Shown: piece after piece, positions 8,591 through 16,657 of the stretch | Layout: each line of letters opens with the position of its first letter | Position numbering within the stretch: position 1 is the stretch's first letter | DNA from: Homoserinimonas sp. OAct 916 | GTDB lineage: Bacteria; Actinomycetota; Actinomycetes; Actinomycetales; Microbacteriaceae | Reading direction: 5' to 3' | Assembly: GCF_003260275.1 (NCBI RefSeq) | Contig: NZ_QJHB01000011.1 | Coordinates: forward strand, 1 to 64,000 | Length of the DNA stretch: 64,000 nucleotides | Position numbers and translations under genes: made by a program | The notes under the pieces: model-generated | What the model was told of the DNA's origin: nothing | The model's database searches: none | Seen by the model: the letters and a program-made list of their open reading frames with translations, nothing else

Positions 8591-9357
8591 TGGCGGAGGC
8601 CAACCTTGAGGGCGGCGACATCGCTCTCACTGGCCGGATAACGTCGGCGTCGAACGCAACTTTCCTCGGCACCATCGACGACATCGCGGTCGTTTACAAA
8701 CCGGTCGCCGGCGAGCAGCCGTTGTGGGACTTCCCTGAAGGCGGCCTGGCCCAACGCGAGGTGGCGGCCTACCTGGTCTCGGAATCGTTCGGTTGGAACG
8801 TGGTGCCGCGCACGTGGATGCGGGAAGGCCCCTTCGGTCGCGGCATGGTGCAGCTGTGGCAAGAAATCGATCCGGAACAGGGCCCCGTCGATGTGGTCCC
8901 GGCCGATGCAGTGCCCGACGTGGGTTGGCGACGTGTCTTCGAGGGCGTGGACGGGCAGGGACGTGCGGTGGCGCTCATCCATGAGGATTCTCACGAACTG
9001 CGACGAATGGCTGTCTTCGACGTCGTGGTGAACAACGCCGACCGCAAGGGCGCCCACGTACTCGCGATGGCCGATGGACACCGTCACGGGGTCGACCACG
9101 GGCTCACATTCCACACCGACCACAAGCTGCGTACCGTGCTCTGGGGGTGGGTCAATGAAGGTATCAACGACGAAGAGCGCGACGGGATCGATCGAGTGCG
9201 CTCAGCCCTTGCCGGCGCACTGGGTGATGCCCTCCGCGGGCTGATCAGTGATCTGGAGATTGAGGCGCTCGCGCAGCGGTGTGAGCGTTTGCTGTCGGAG
9301 GGTCGCTTCCCGGCGCCGCATGGGGATATGCCCGCGACACCGTGGCCGCTGTTCTGA
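8590..9357 (+). CDS. SCO1664-family protein
   Basis: Protein of 255 residues resembling the actinobacterial SCO1664 family, distantly like phosphatidylinositol 3/4-kinase folds. An ATP-site-like VVYKPVAGEQPLWDFP lies near the N-terminus, followed by a catalytic-loop-like VVNNADRKGAHVL and GVDHGLTFHT. The biological role is unknown. The ATG at 8590 overlaps the DUF3090 stop codon, which settles the start over a longer in-frame reading from 8530 that would lie inside DUF3090. Confidence 0.85.
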   Translation: MAEANLEGGDIALTGRITSASNATFLGTIDDIAVVYKPVAGEQPLWDFPEGGLAQREVAAYLVSESFGWNVVPRTWMREGPFGRGMVQLWQEIDPEQGPVDVVPADAVPDVGWRRVFEGVDGQGRAVALIHEDSHELRRMAVFDVVVNNADRKGAHVLAMADGHRHGVDHGLTFHTDHKLRTVLWGWVNEGINDEERDGIDRVRSALAGALGDALRGLISDLEIEALAQRCERLLSEGRFPAPHGDMPATPWPLF

Positions 9358-9421
9358 ACACATCGCAAGATCGCGCTGACGCGACGACGCAGCGATCAGA
9401 AAGCGGTGACAAGAAACTGTG

Positions 9422-9510
9422 CGGAGACGGAGGGATTTGAACCCTCGGTACCCTTACGGGTACTCCACCTTAGCAGGGTGGTGCACTAGGCCGGACTATG
9501 CGACGTCTCC
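9422..9510 (-). tRNA. tRNA-Ser (anticodon GCT)
   Basis: An 89-nt class II tRNA with acceptor GGAGACG/CGTCTCC, discriminator G, anticodon stem CCACC/GGTGG around CTGCTAA (GCT), a long variable arm built on TACCCGTAAGGGTA, and T-loop GGTTCAAATCC. CCA is not encoded. Confidence 0.95.
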
Positions 9511-9625
9511 ATGAACAGGCCGGTATTTCGGCACATGCTCGACAGCAATCATAACCATACTTGGCCCGGGTCGCTGACACACCCACGGTGACCGAGCTCC
9601 GATTACCCGACCGAATCCGCTCTGG

Positions 9626-10933
9626 TCACTGGTTGTCGAGCGTGCGCCCCGCCGAGCAGGTGACGTCCTTTGCCGTCTGCCCGGTGACGAAGTCGGGCAA
9701 CTGCCCGGGCGCCGGGCTTGGGCTGGTTTCTGGGGCGTCCGACTCGGAGCTTGAGGAAGCGTTGGTCGCTTCACCTCCGTCAGACGACGCGGTCGGCTTC
9801 GGGCTCGGGTTCGCGCTCGAACTGGAGCCGTCCTTGGCGACAGCGCCCTGGCCGAGCTTGCCGGAGAGCTTGATCGGTTGGTCCTTTGCGAGCGCAGCGA
9901 ACATCTCGTCGGCGGCATCCCACTTGGGAGCCACACCGCCTTCCACGTCACCGACTGGATACTGCACGAACACGACCTTGTCCAGGTCAATGTCCTTCAG
10001 AACCTGGGCGATCGAGACGATCGTGTCCACGCTGGTCAGCGACTGGGACAGCTCCATGTTATCGACCGCCGCGCGCGCCAGCCCGTACAGCTTCACCGGG
10101 TTCGTGAGCGTGTCTTTGCTCTTCACCTCGCGCACCAGCGACGACAGGAAGTTCTGCTGGTTGCTGATGCGGCTCAGGTCGCTTCCGTCGCCGACACCGT
10201 GCCGGGTGCGCAAGAACTGCAGGGCTTCCAATCCCTCCAGGTTGTGCATGCCCGGGTCGAGCACCAGGTCGGTGTGGGTGTCTTCGATCCGAGTGGAGAC
10301 ACACACCGGCACGCCGCCGACCGCAGTCGACATGGCGACGACGCCCAAGAATTGGACGGTCGCCGCGTAATCGATCTCCATGCCCGTGAGAGCCTCGAGG
10401 GTGAGCACGGTGCAGTTCATACCGCCGTAGCCCAGAGTCGTGTTGATCTTCTGCGCGCTCATGGCGCTGAACGGATTGTCGGGGTCTGCGGGGTCGGGGC
10501 AGGAGGGAATCGAAACGAACATGTCGCGCGGAAAACTGATCACGGTCGCGCTCTTGTGATCCTCAGACAGGTGCAGGAGCATCGTCACGTCGTTCAGCAC
10601 GGCGGTCTCCTCGTTCGGGTCGCCGAAGCCGTCGCCCTGGCCCTCCCGGCTGTCACTGCCGATGATCGCCACGTTGACCGCGCCCTTGATCGGGCCGACC
10701 AGCGGTGGCGCGTTCTCCCCGGTACTGCCGAGTGCTACCCCCGGCTTGACGTTTCCGACCACGTCCCACACGGCGACCGCGGCGACCGATGCCCCACTGA
10801 CCAGAACCACCGCGAGCGCGGCTGCGACGAACTTCGCCAGCGTCCTCACCGGGCCGTGGGAGCGCAACTGGCCATGACGTGCCAGCGTGCCCGGTTTCTT
10901 CGAGCTGTAGGAGCGCGGTCGCAGATCGCTCAT
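9626..10933 (-). CDS. LCP-family cell-wall ligase, paralog 1
   Basis: LytR-CpsA-Psr protein of 435 residues: cytoplasmic N-terminus, one transmembrane helix at about 32-54, then the extracytoplasmic LCP domain. Family residues visible are GSDSRE near 91-96, SFPRD, and FLRTRHG (the R-x-R pair), consistent with pyrophosphate/polyprenyl binding. LCP enzymes transfer lipid-linked glycopolymers to peptidoglycan or arabinogalactan-like polymers. A Ser/Pro/Glu-rich tail ends in VTGQTAKDVTCSAGR, a motif shared with paralog 2. AAGGGGAA precedes the ATG. The gene lies between two tRNA-Ser genes. Confidence 0.9.
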   Translation of the reverse strand: MSDLRPRSYSSKKPGTLARHGQLRSHGPVRTLAKFVAAALAVVLVSGASVAAVAVWDVVGNVKPGVALGSTGENAPPLVGPIKGAVNVAIIGSDSREGQGDGFGDPNEETAVLNDVTMLLHLSEDHKSATVISFPRDMFVSIPSCPDPADPDNPFSAMSAQKINTTLGYGGMNCTVLTLEALTGMEIDYAATVQFLGVVAMSTAVGGVPVCVSTRIEDTHTDLVLDPGMHNLEGLEALQFLRTRHGVGDGSDLSRISNQQNFLSSLVREVKSKDTLTNPVKLYGLARAAVDNMELSQSLTSVDTIVSIAQVLKDIDLDKVVFVQYPVGDVEGGVAPKWDAADEMFAALAKDQPIKLSGKLGQGAVAKDGSSSSANPSPKPTASSDGGEATNASSSSESDAPETSPSPAPGQLPDFVTGQTAKDVTCSAGRTLDNQ

Positions 10934-10970
10934 TCATTTCCCCTTCAAGGCTTCCCCGAGCCAGCTGCTG

Positions 10971-11055
10971 CGGAGGGCGTGGGATTCGAACCCACGAGAC
11001 ATTTCTGCCCACCAGTTTTCAAGACTGGCTCCATCGGCCGCTCGGACAGCCCTCC
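10971..11055 (-). tRNA. tRNA-Ser (anticodon TGA)
   Basis: An 85-nt class II tRNA with acceptor GGAGGGC/GCCCTCC, discriminator G, anticodon stem CCAGT/ACTGG around CTTGAAA (TGA), a long variable arm, and T-arm GGTTCGAATCC. It lies 37 bp upstream of the first LCP gene on the same strand. Confidence 0.95.
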
Positions 11056-11248
11056 CGATGTCCTACCGTAAAACATACCCCGAAAGGTATGGAGAACAGC
11101 GAACAACGCTTGATTCTAGCCGAAGACAGCGTGGTCAGCATGTCAAGTGAGCCTGAAAGCCGGCTGAAAATAGTGCGGGAGGTAACCGTTCAAGCGTCCC
11201 GAATTCACGGTTGAACCTTACGCCCGCCCCACCACGCGGCGATCCGGG

Positions 11249-12559
11249 TCATTGGTCGGCCACCGGCCTGCCGACCGAGCAGGTCTGTTGGTTCGCGGTC
11301 TGCCCGACCACTGAGGGGGGAAGAACCAGCGGCTTCCCCGCCGTCGTGCCGGCCGACGTGCCCGATGACGGGACCGGCGACGGCTGGGCCGAAGCCGCCG
11401 GGCTGGACGGGTGCGGCGCAGGCGATGCTGAGGCCTTCGGCTTTGCCACTTCGGCCCCCACACCAGGGCCGCCGGACAGCACAAGGGGTCGATCGGCGGC
11501 CAACGCCGCGAACAGGTCATTCGCTGCAGACTCGTTCGGAAGCAGACCGTTGTCGGCGACCACCGTCGGGTATTGAACGAGCAGCAGATGATCGGGTGCG
11601 ACGTTCTTCAATGCGAGCGCGATCGACACCATCGTCTGAATGTTCGTCAGTGACTGCGAGAACGTCATGTTCTTCAACGCGGCATGAGCCAGGTTGTAGT
11701 CCGTCAACGGATTGGTGAGTGTGTCATTGCTGGTCATCTTGCGGAACAGGGACGACAGGAAGACCCTTTGACTGCCCCCCCTCGCCAGGTCGCTTCCTGA
11801 CTGCAACGCATAGCGCGTGCGCAGGAACGCCAGCGCCTCGGCGCCCTGCAACACGTGTTCGCCGGGGGTGAGCACGAAAGGGAACGGCTGGTGCGAGTCG
11901 TCGATCGTCGTGGACACGCAGACCGGCACCCCGCCCACGGCATCCGACATGGCGATCAGCCCCTGGAACTGGATCAGGCCGGCAAACGGGATGGACAGGC
12001 CCGTCAGCTGCTCCACCGTCAGCACCGTGCAGGGCAGCCCGCCGTAACTGAGCGACGTGTTGATCTTCTGCGAACTCATCGCGCTGGTGGTTCCCCCGGC
12101 CGGGTCGGGGCAGGCCGGGATGGGCACGTACAGGTCGCGCGGGATGCTCACGACGACCGCATTCTTGTGGTCGGCGGAGATGTGCAGCACCATCGTCACG
12201 TCGTTGAGGTTCTCCCCGCGTGGGCCGTAGGTGGGATCGTTCTCGGCGCTGTCGCTGCCCGCGACAAGCACGTTGATCGCCCCAGGCATGGCGTCGATCA
12301 TCGGGCTCCACGGCGAAGGCGACTCCGAGTGGCCCACCAGCGCGACCCCCGGCCTGATGTCTGTGGCCAGCGACCACACCCCGATGGCTCCGATCGCGAC
12401 CGTTACGACAACGACCGCTGCGAGCGAGCCGAGAAGCCACTTGAGAGCTTTCAGAATCGGGCGCGACCGCCGCAATCGGCCGTGCTGGGCAAACGGTTGC
12501 GCAGACGTGGGCCTCGAGTGCTCGTACTCGGGTGGGTCGGGTTTCGGGTCGGAAGCCAC
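11249..12559 (-). CDS. LCP-family cell-wall ligase, paralog 2
   Basis: LCP protein of 436 residues with a 35-residue cytoplasmic N-terminus, one membrane helix (about 40-62) and an LCP domain. SIPRD, FLRTRYA and SQRVFLSS are conserved. However, the motif that reads GSDSR in paralog 1 reads GSDSA here, so an arginine that contacts the pyrophosphate in characterised LCP proteins is replaced. The Pro/Ser/Ala-rich tail ends in VVGQTANQQTCSVGR, nearly the same ending as paralog 1. The GTG start has AGGGAA upstream. It may be a specialised or weakened ligase. Confidence 0.9.
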   Translation of the reverse strand: MASDPKPDPPEYEHSRPTSAQPFAQHGRLRRSRPILKALKWLLGSLAAVVVVTVAIGAIGVWSLATDIRPGVALVGHSESPSPWSPMIDAMPGAINVLVAGSDSAENDPTYGPRGENLNDVTMVLHISADHKNAVVVSIPRDLYVPIPACPDPAGGTTSAMSSQKINTSLSYGGLPCTVLTVEQLTGLSIPFAGLIQFQGLIAMSDAVGGVPVCVSTTIDDSHQPFPFVLTPGEHVLQGAEALAFLRTRYALQSGSDLARGGSQRVFLSSLFRKMTSNDTLTNPLTDYNLAHAALKNMTFSQSLTNIQTMVSIALALKNVAPDHLLLVQYPTVVADNGLLPNESAANDLFAALAADRPLVLSGGPGVGAEVAKPKASASPAPHPSSPAASAQPSPVPSSGTSAGTTAGKPLVLPPSVVGQTANQQTCSVGRPVADQ

Positions 12560-12607
12560 GTGGGATTCCCTAATGAAGTATGGTCAACTTCTCGTTCGTT
12601 GACCATT

Positions 12608-13450
12608 TTAGATCGAGTCGAGCACTCGTGCCACACCGTCTTCGAACAGGGCTGTCGTCACTTCGCTGGCCGCGGCGAGCACATCCTCGGGCGAGTGGGC
12701 CATCGCCACGCCACGCCCGTGGGCACCGGCCCATTCGAGCATGTCGATGTCGTTGCGACCGTCACCGATCACGACGACGCGGTCACGCGGAATATTGAGA
12801 TTTTCACGCACCCGCTCCAACGCGGTGGCCTTGTTCACTCCGTCGGGGGCGATGTCCAGCCAAGCCGTCCAGCCCACCGCGTAGCTCACCCGGTGCAGAC
12901 CCATGTCGTCGACCACCCGGGCGAATTCTTCCATGTCGTGGTCCGGCGAAATGACGACGACCCGGGTCGCTTCCATCTCAAGCAAACCTTCGAATTCGAC
13001 CTGTTCGCCGCCGTGACCGATGCTCGAATCTGGAAACTGGTCGGTGTACCGGAAATAGCCGTTGGTGTCCTCCACCGCGAATCGTGCATTGGCCAGGTGA
13101 CGGCGCAAGGTGATCAGAACAGGCTTTGGGTCGAACGTCTCCACATACTCCTGCCGGTATCCCGATGGCTCCGTCGCATCGCGGCGGAGCGTGATCGCCC
13201 CGTTCGAGCAGACTGCATATTCGGGAGTGAGCTCGAGTTCATTGAGTACCGGCATCATGGTTGCCACCGAGCGGCCGGTCGCAAGGGTGATCTCGTGGCC
13301 GAGATCCTGAATTCTGGACACGGCCCTGGCCACGACATCCGTGATGACCCCGTTCTGGTCCAGCAGCGTGCCGTCGATGTCGAGGGCGATCAGCATCCGG
13401 TCGCCCTCCGGCACCAACTCGGCTGACCGAGCGGTCGCTGCATCGCTCAC
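12608..13450 (-). CDS. HAD-superfamily (Cof-type) phosphatase
   Basis: HAD hydrolase of 280 residues. Motif [10 protein letters not shown] is near residue 20, motif II lies in TLATGRS, and motif IV is [10 protein letters not shown] near residue 225, with a C2-type cap between them as in Cof/sucrose-phosphatase-like enzymes. The substrate is probably a sugar phosphate or flavin phosphate, but is not determinable. The GTG start overlaps the serS stop codon (GTGA), which fixes the start; a longer frame extends inside serS and is rejected. The gene is cotranscribed downstream of serS. Confidence 0.85.
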   Translation of the reverse strand: MSDAATARSAELVPEGDRMLIALDIDGTLLDQNGVITDVVARAVSRIQDLGHEITLATGRSVATMMPVLNELELTPEYAVCSNGAITLRRDATEPSGYRQEYVETFDPKPVLITLRRHLANARFAVEDTNGYFRYTDQFPDSSIGHGGEQVEFEGLLEMEATRVVVISPDHDMEEFARVVDDMGLHRVSYAVGWTAWLDIAPDGVNKATALERVRENLNIPRDRVVVIGDGRNDIDMLEWAGAHGRGVAMAHSPEDVLAAASEVTTALFEDGVARVLDSI

Positions 13451-14718
13451 TTTTGGGCCACGGGTTTGATGATCTCGAGCCCACCCAGGTAAGGCCGAAG
13501 CCGCTCGGGCACCACGACGGAGCCATCTGCGCGCTGATGGGTCTCGAGAATGGCGACCAGCCAACGGGTCGTGGCCAGGGTTCCATTCAAGGTGGCGACC
13601 GGGGTGGTCTTGCCCGACTCGGTTCGGTAGCGAGTCTGCAGCCTGCGCGCCTGGAACGTGGTGCAGTTCGACGTGGACGTGAGTTCGCGGTAAGTGCCCT
13701 GACTGGGGATCCACGCCTCGATGTCGTACTTTCGGGCGGCACTGGAGCCCAGATCGCCGGCGGCCACGTCGATCACCCGGTAGCTGAGCCCGAGGGCCTG
13801 CATCATCTCTTCCTGCCAGGCGAGCAGGCGCAGATGTTCGTCCTCGGCCTGTTCCGGAAGCGCGTAGACGAACATCTCCAGTTTGTTGAACTGGTGCACG
13901 CGCAGGATGCCGCGGGTGTCCTTGCCCGCAGAGCCGGCCTCACGCCGGTAACAGGTCGACCAGCCGGCGTAGCGATTCGGACCATCTGTGAGGTCGAGGA
14001 TCTCGTCGGCGTGGTACCCGGCGAGCGCCACCTCACTGGTACCGGTCAGGTACAGGTCGTCGGCGGGCAGGTGGTAGACCTCGTCGTTGTGCTCGCCGAG
14101 GAATCCGGTTCCCTGCATGATCTCGGGCTTGACCAACGTCGGGGTGATCAGTGGAATGAAACCGGCCGCCAGCGCCTTGTCGAGGGCCATATTCATCAGG
14201 GCGATCTCAAGGCGGGCACCGATGCCGCGCAGGAAGTAAAACCTCGATCCCGAGACCTTCGCCCCACGCACCATGTCGATCGCGCCGAGCATCTCGCCGA
14301 GTTCGAGTTGGTCGCGCGGATCAAAGTCGAATTCGGGAATCTCGCCAACCGTTCGCAGCGTGGCGAAGTTCTCCTCGCCGCCAGCCGGCACCCCGTCGAT
14401 GACCACGTTCGCGATCTGGGCGGCGATACGGGCGAACTCCTGCTCGGCGGCGGTCGCCGCTGCCTGCGCCGACTTCACCCGTGCACTCAATTCCTGGGCC
14501 CCGGCGACCAATTGTTTGCGCTCGTCGGTCTGGGCCCTGGCAACTCGCTTGGAGAATGCATTCTGCTCGCCACGCACCTGCTCGAAAGCAGAGATCGCCG
14601 CACGGCGAACGGAATCGGCGGCGAGGGCTTCATCGACGAGCTCGACGCGGTCGCCTCTGGCGGCCTGCGAGTGCCGAATCACATCGGGATTTTCACGTAA
14701 GTACTGGGGATCGATCAC
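13447..14718 (-). CDS. serS: Seryl-tRNA synthetase
   Basis: Class II aminoacyl-tRNA synthetase of 423 residues that charges tRNA-Ser. The N-terminal coiled-coil arm spans about residues 30-105. The catalytic core contains motif 2 ([22 protein letters not shown]) and motif 3-like [15 protein letters not shown], with TGTSEVAL for serine/ATP recognition. The length is typical. Two tRNA-Ser genes lie within 5.3 kb on the same strand. The start is a GTG at 14718. It is followed with overlap by the HAD phosphatase gene. Confidence 0.97.
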   Translation of the reverse strand: MIDPQYLRENPDVIRHSQAARGDRVELVDEALAADSVRRAAISAFEQVRGEQNAFSKRVARAQTDERKQLVAGAQELSARVKSAQAAATAAEQEFARIAAQIANVVIDGVPAGGEENFATLRTVGEIPEFDFDPRDQLELGEMLGAIDMVRGAKVSGSRFYFLRGIGARLEIALMNMALDKALAAGFIPLITPTLVKPEIMQGTGFLGEHNDEVYHLPADDLYLTGTSEVALAGYHADEILDLTDGPNRYAGWSTCYRREAGSAGKDTRGILRVHQFNKLEMFVYALPEQAEDEHLRLLAWQEEMMQALGLSYRVIDVAAGDLGSSAARKYDIEAWIPSQGTYRELTSTSNCTTFQARRLQTRYRTESGKTTPVATLNGTLATTRWLVAILETHQRADGSVVVPERLRPYLGGLEIIKPVAQK

Positions 14719-14756
14719 CTGACCAGCCTACCGATTGATGGGTTACGGTTGACCGT

Positions 14757-15740
14757 GTGGCCCCAACTGACAAAATCTCCCGTAACCGCCGGGCCGCAGT
14801 GGTGTACAACCCGATCAAAGTCGACCTGCCGAAGTTTCAGAACATGGTGTCGCAAGCTGCCACGGCCGCCGGCTGGCCCGAGCCCCTGTGGTATTCCACC
14901 GCTGTCGACGAGCCGGGGCAGAAGGCCACCCGGCAAGCCATCGATGCGGGTGCCACTCTCGTACTCGCCGCCGGTGGCGACGGCACTGTGCGCGCGGTCG
15001 CCGAGGCGTTGCGCGGCACGTCTGTGGCCCTCGGCCTCATTCCCGCCGGAACCGGCAACCTGCTGGCCCGCAACCTGGAGATGACCGTCACCCGCCTGGA
15101 GGAGTCGGTGCAGACCGCATTCAGCGGGATCGACCACCAGATCGATGTCGGAGTCGCGCAGATCACGCGCGCAGAGGGGGCAAGCGAAGAGCACGCATTC
15201 CTCGTGATGGCCGGGTTGGGACTCGACGCGAAGATGATCGCGAACACGAGCAGCAAGCTGAAGAAGGCCGTCGGCTGGCTGGCATACATCGAAGGCGGAA
15301 TGCGGGCACTGCCCGATGTGAAACCGGTCAAGCTGCGCTACCGACTCGATGGCGGCGCCGAGAAGTCGATGACGGCACACACGTTGATCATCGGTAACTG
15401 CGGGTTGCTACCGGGAGGCATTCTGCTCATCCCGGATGCACGCCCCGACAACGGCCGACTGGAGTGCTGCGCGCTGAAGCCGCGCGGGTTCTTCGGCTGG
15501 CTGAACGTGTGGAACAAGATCGCCTGGGAGAACGGCGTTCTGCGTAAGTCACGCACCGGTCGCCGGATCATCGACCTGCGCAACGACGTGAAATCGGTGA
15601 CCTATTTCGAAACCAAGGACATGACCGTCACCGTGGGCACGCCCGAGGAGTTCCAGCTCGACGGCGACGAGTGCGGCGAGGTCACCCAGATGCGCATCTG
15701 GGTGGATTCCGGCTCACTCACGGTGAAGATGCCGGCGTAG
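14757..15740 (+). CDS. Diacylglycerol kinase-family lipid kinase
   Basis: YegS/DAGK-family protein of 327 residues. The nucleotide site GGDGTVRAVAEAL (about 73-85) and IPAGTGNLLARNL (about 98-110) are intact. The C-terminal beta-sandwich ends with EFQLDGDECGE. It probably phosphorylates a lipid such as diacylglycerol at the membrane or a sphingosine-like substrate. The GTG start at 14757 lies 39 bp from the divergent serS start, so the two promoters overlap. Its last 23 bp overlap the convergent small membrane protein gene. Confidence 0.9.
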   Translation: MAPTDKISRNRRAAVVYNPIKVDLPKFQNMVSQAATAAGWPEPLWYSTAVDEPGQKATRQAIDAGATLVLAAGGDGTVRAVAEALRGTSVALGLIPAGTGNLLARNLEMTVTRLEESVQTAFSGIDHQIDVGVAQITRAEGASEEHAFLVMAGLGLDAKMIANTSSKLKKAVGWLAYIEGGMRALPDVKPVKLRYRLDGGAEKSMTAHTLIIGNCGLLPGGILLIPDARPDNGRLECCALKPRGFFGWLNVWNKIAWENGVLRKSRTGRRIIDLRNDVKSVTYFETKDMTVTVGTPEEFQLDGDECGEVTQMRIWVDSGSLTVKMPA

Positions 15741-15990
15741 CCGGAGCCCGGTCACGAGCGCGCAGGCTTCGAAGGAGAAACTGCAGACCGACGAGGGTTC
15801 CCAGACCGACCAGCGCGATGTCGGATCCGGCCCCCTGGGCAAAGTCTGCCAACGGTACTGCTGCACCGCTGGACGGGTACCAGGAGAGCCAGCTCGCCCA
15901 CACGTAGCCGGCGGCTCCCAGCACGATCAAGCCGATTCCGACGGCCCAGAGCGCACCGATGTAGGGATTACGCGGCCTCCGACGGGTCAC
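15718..15990 (-). CDS. Small two-helix membrane protein
   Basis: Hypothetical protein of 90 residues with two transmembrane helices (about 13-33 and 53-72) and a basic C-terminus. It begins with RNPYIGALW, which resembles QNPYVRALW before the first helix of the protein encoded just upstream, so the two appear to be distant paralogs. The GTG start overlaps the upstream stop (GTGA). Its 3' end overlaps the convergent lipid-kinase gene by 23 bp. Function unknown. Confidence 0.7.
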   Translation of the reverse strand: MTRRRPRNPYIGALWAVGIGLIVLGAAGYVWASWLSWYPSSGAAVPLADFAQGAGSDIALVGLGTLVGLQFLLRSLRARDRAPATPASSP

Positions 15991-16622
15991 GACGGCTCGC
16001 TCCGTGCTCCAGTCGGGCGAAGTTGCTCCGCTGAGCTGTCGCCGTGTCCATGGTGGGATCGGGTGAGCGGCCCACGTGCGGCCTGCTCCTCATCGACGGT
16101 GCCTTCTGGGCGCCATCGGATGGCATAGAGGAACAGCAGCCCGACGAGCCCGGCCAACCCGACAGTCATCATCGCGGGAACCACAACCCAGGAGGATTGT
16201 TGCAGCACCCAGATGAAGGGTGGGGAGCTCCCCTCCCATCCCTGTATGCCCACATCACTGTTCGCCCACCAGTACAGCAGGAATCCGCCGACCAACAGGC
16301 CGGCCGACACGAACCAGAGGGCACGCACGTAGGGGTTCTGGCCGAGCGGCACGGAGTGGGGTTCACCGTCGCCCCCAGAATGCGATGACTCATACGCCAC
16401 CCCGTCGGGCGTGGCTTGCGATCGGACCGGATGGCTGGCTGCCTGGTGCGCGAGATTCGCCACGGTTCCGGATTGTGGAACTGGGGCCGCCGCGCCGGTT
16501 GATTCGCCGACGGTTGAAGCGCTGCTGCGGAACACCCGGCGGCGACTTGAGCGGTGCTTCTCCGGATCGAACCCGGGCTGGAATGCAGGGTCGAAACGCG
16601 GGTCGAACTCCTCGGATTCCAT
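15987..16622 (-). CDS. Membrane protein with disordered N-terminus
   Basis: Hypothetical protein of 211 residues. Residues 1-95 are Ser/Pro/His-rich and low-complexity, beginning with short repeats of DPxF-type (FDPRFDPAFQPGFDP). They are followed by NPYVRALW and two transmembrane helices (about 103-120 and 143-166), then a hydrophilic tail. Arrangement and overlap suggest an operon with the 90-residue paralog downstream. I do not recognise a family. Confidence 0.7.
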   Translation of the reverse strand: MESEEFDPRFDPAFQPGFDPEKHRSSRRRVFRSSASTVGESTGAAAPVPQSGTVANLAHQAASHPVRSQATPDGVAYESSHSGGDGEPHSVPLGQNPYVRALWFVSAGLLVGGFLLYWWANSDVGIQGWEGSSPPFIWVLQQSSWVVVPAMMTVGLAGLVGLLFLYAIRWRPEGTVDEEQAARGPLTRSHHGHGDSSAEQLRPTGARSEPS

Positions 16623-16657
16623 GGCACGAGCCTAACCGAAGGTGCCAGACTGTGAAC

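Noticed and set aside
11855-13426. Plus-strand open frame of 523 codons
   Set aside because: It runs antisense across the second LCP gene and the HAD phosphatase, with shadow-like composition and no recognisable domain.
16220-16657. N-terminal extension of pgm
   Set aside because: It is antisense to the membrane-protein gene at 15.99-16.62 kb and would add about 146 residues absent from the family.
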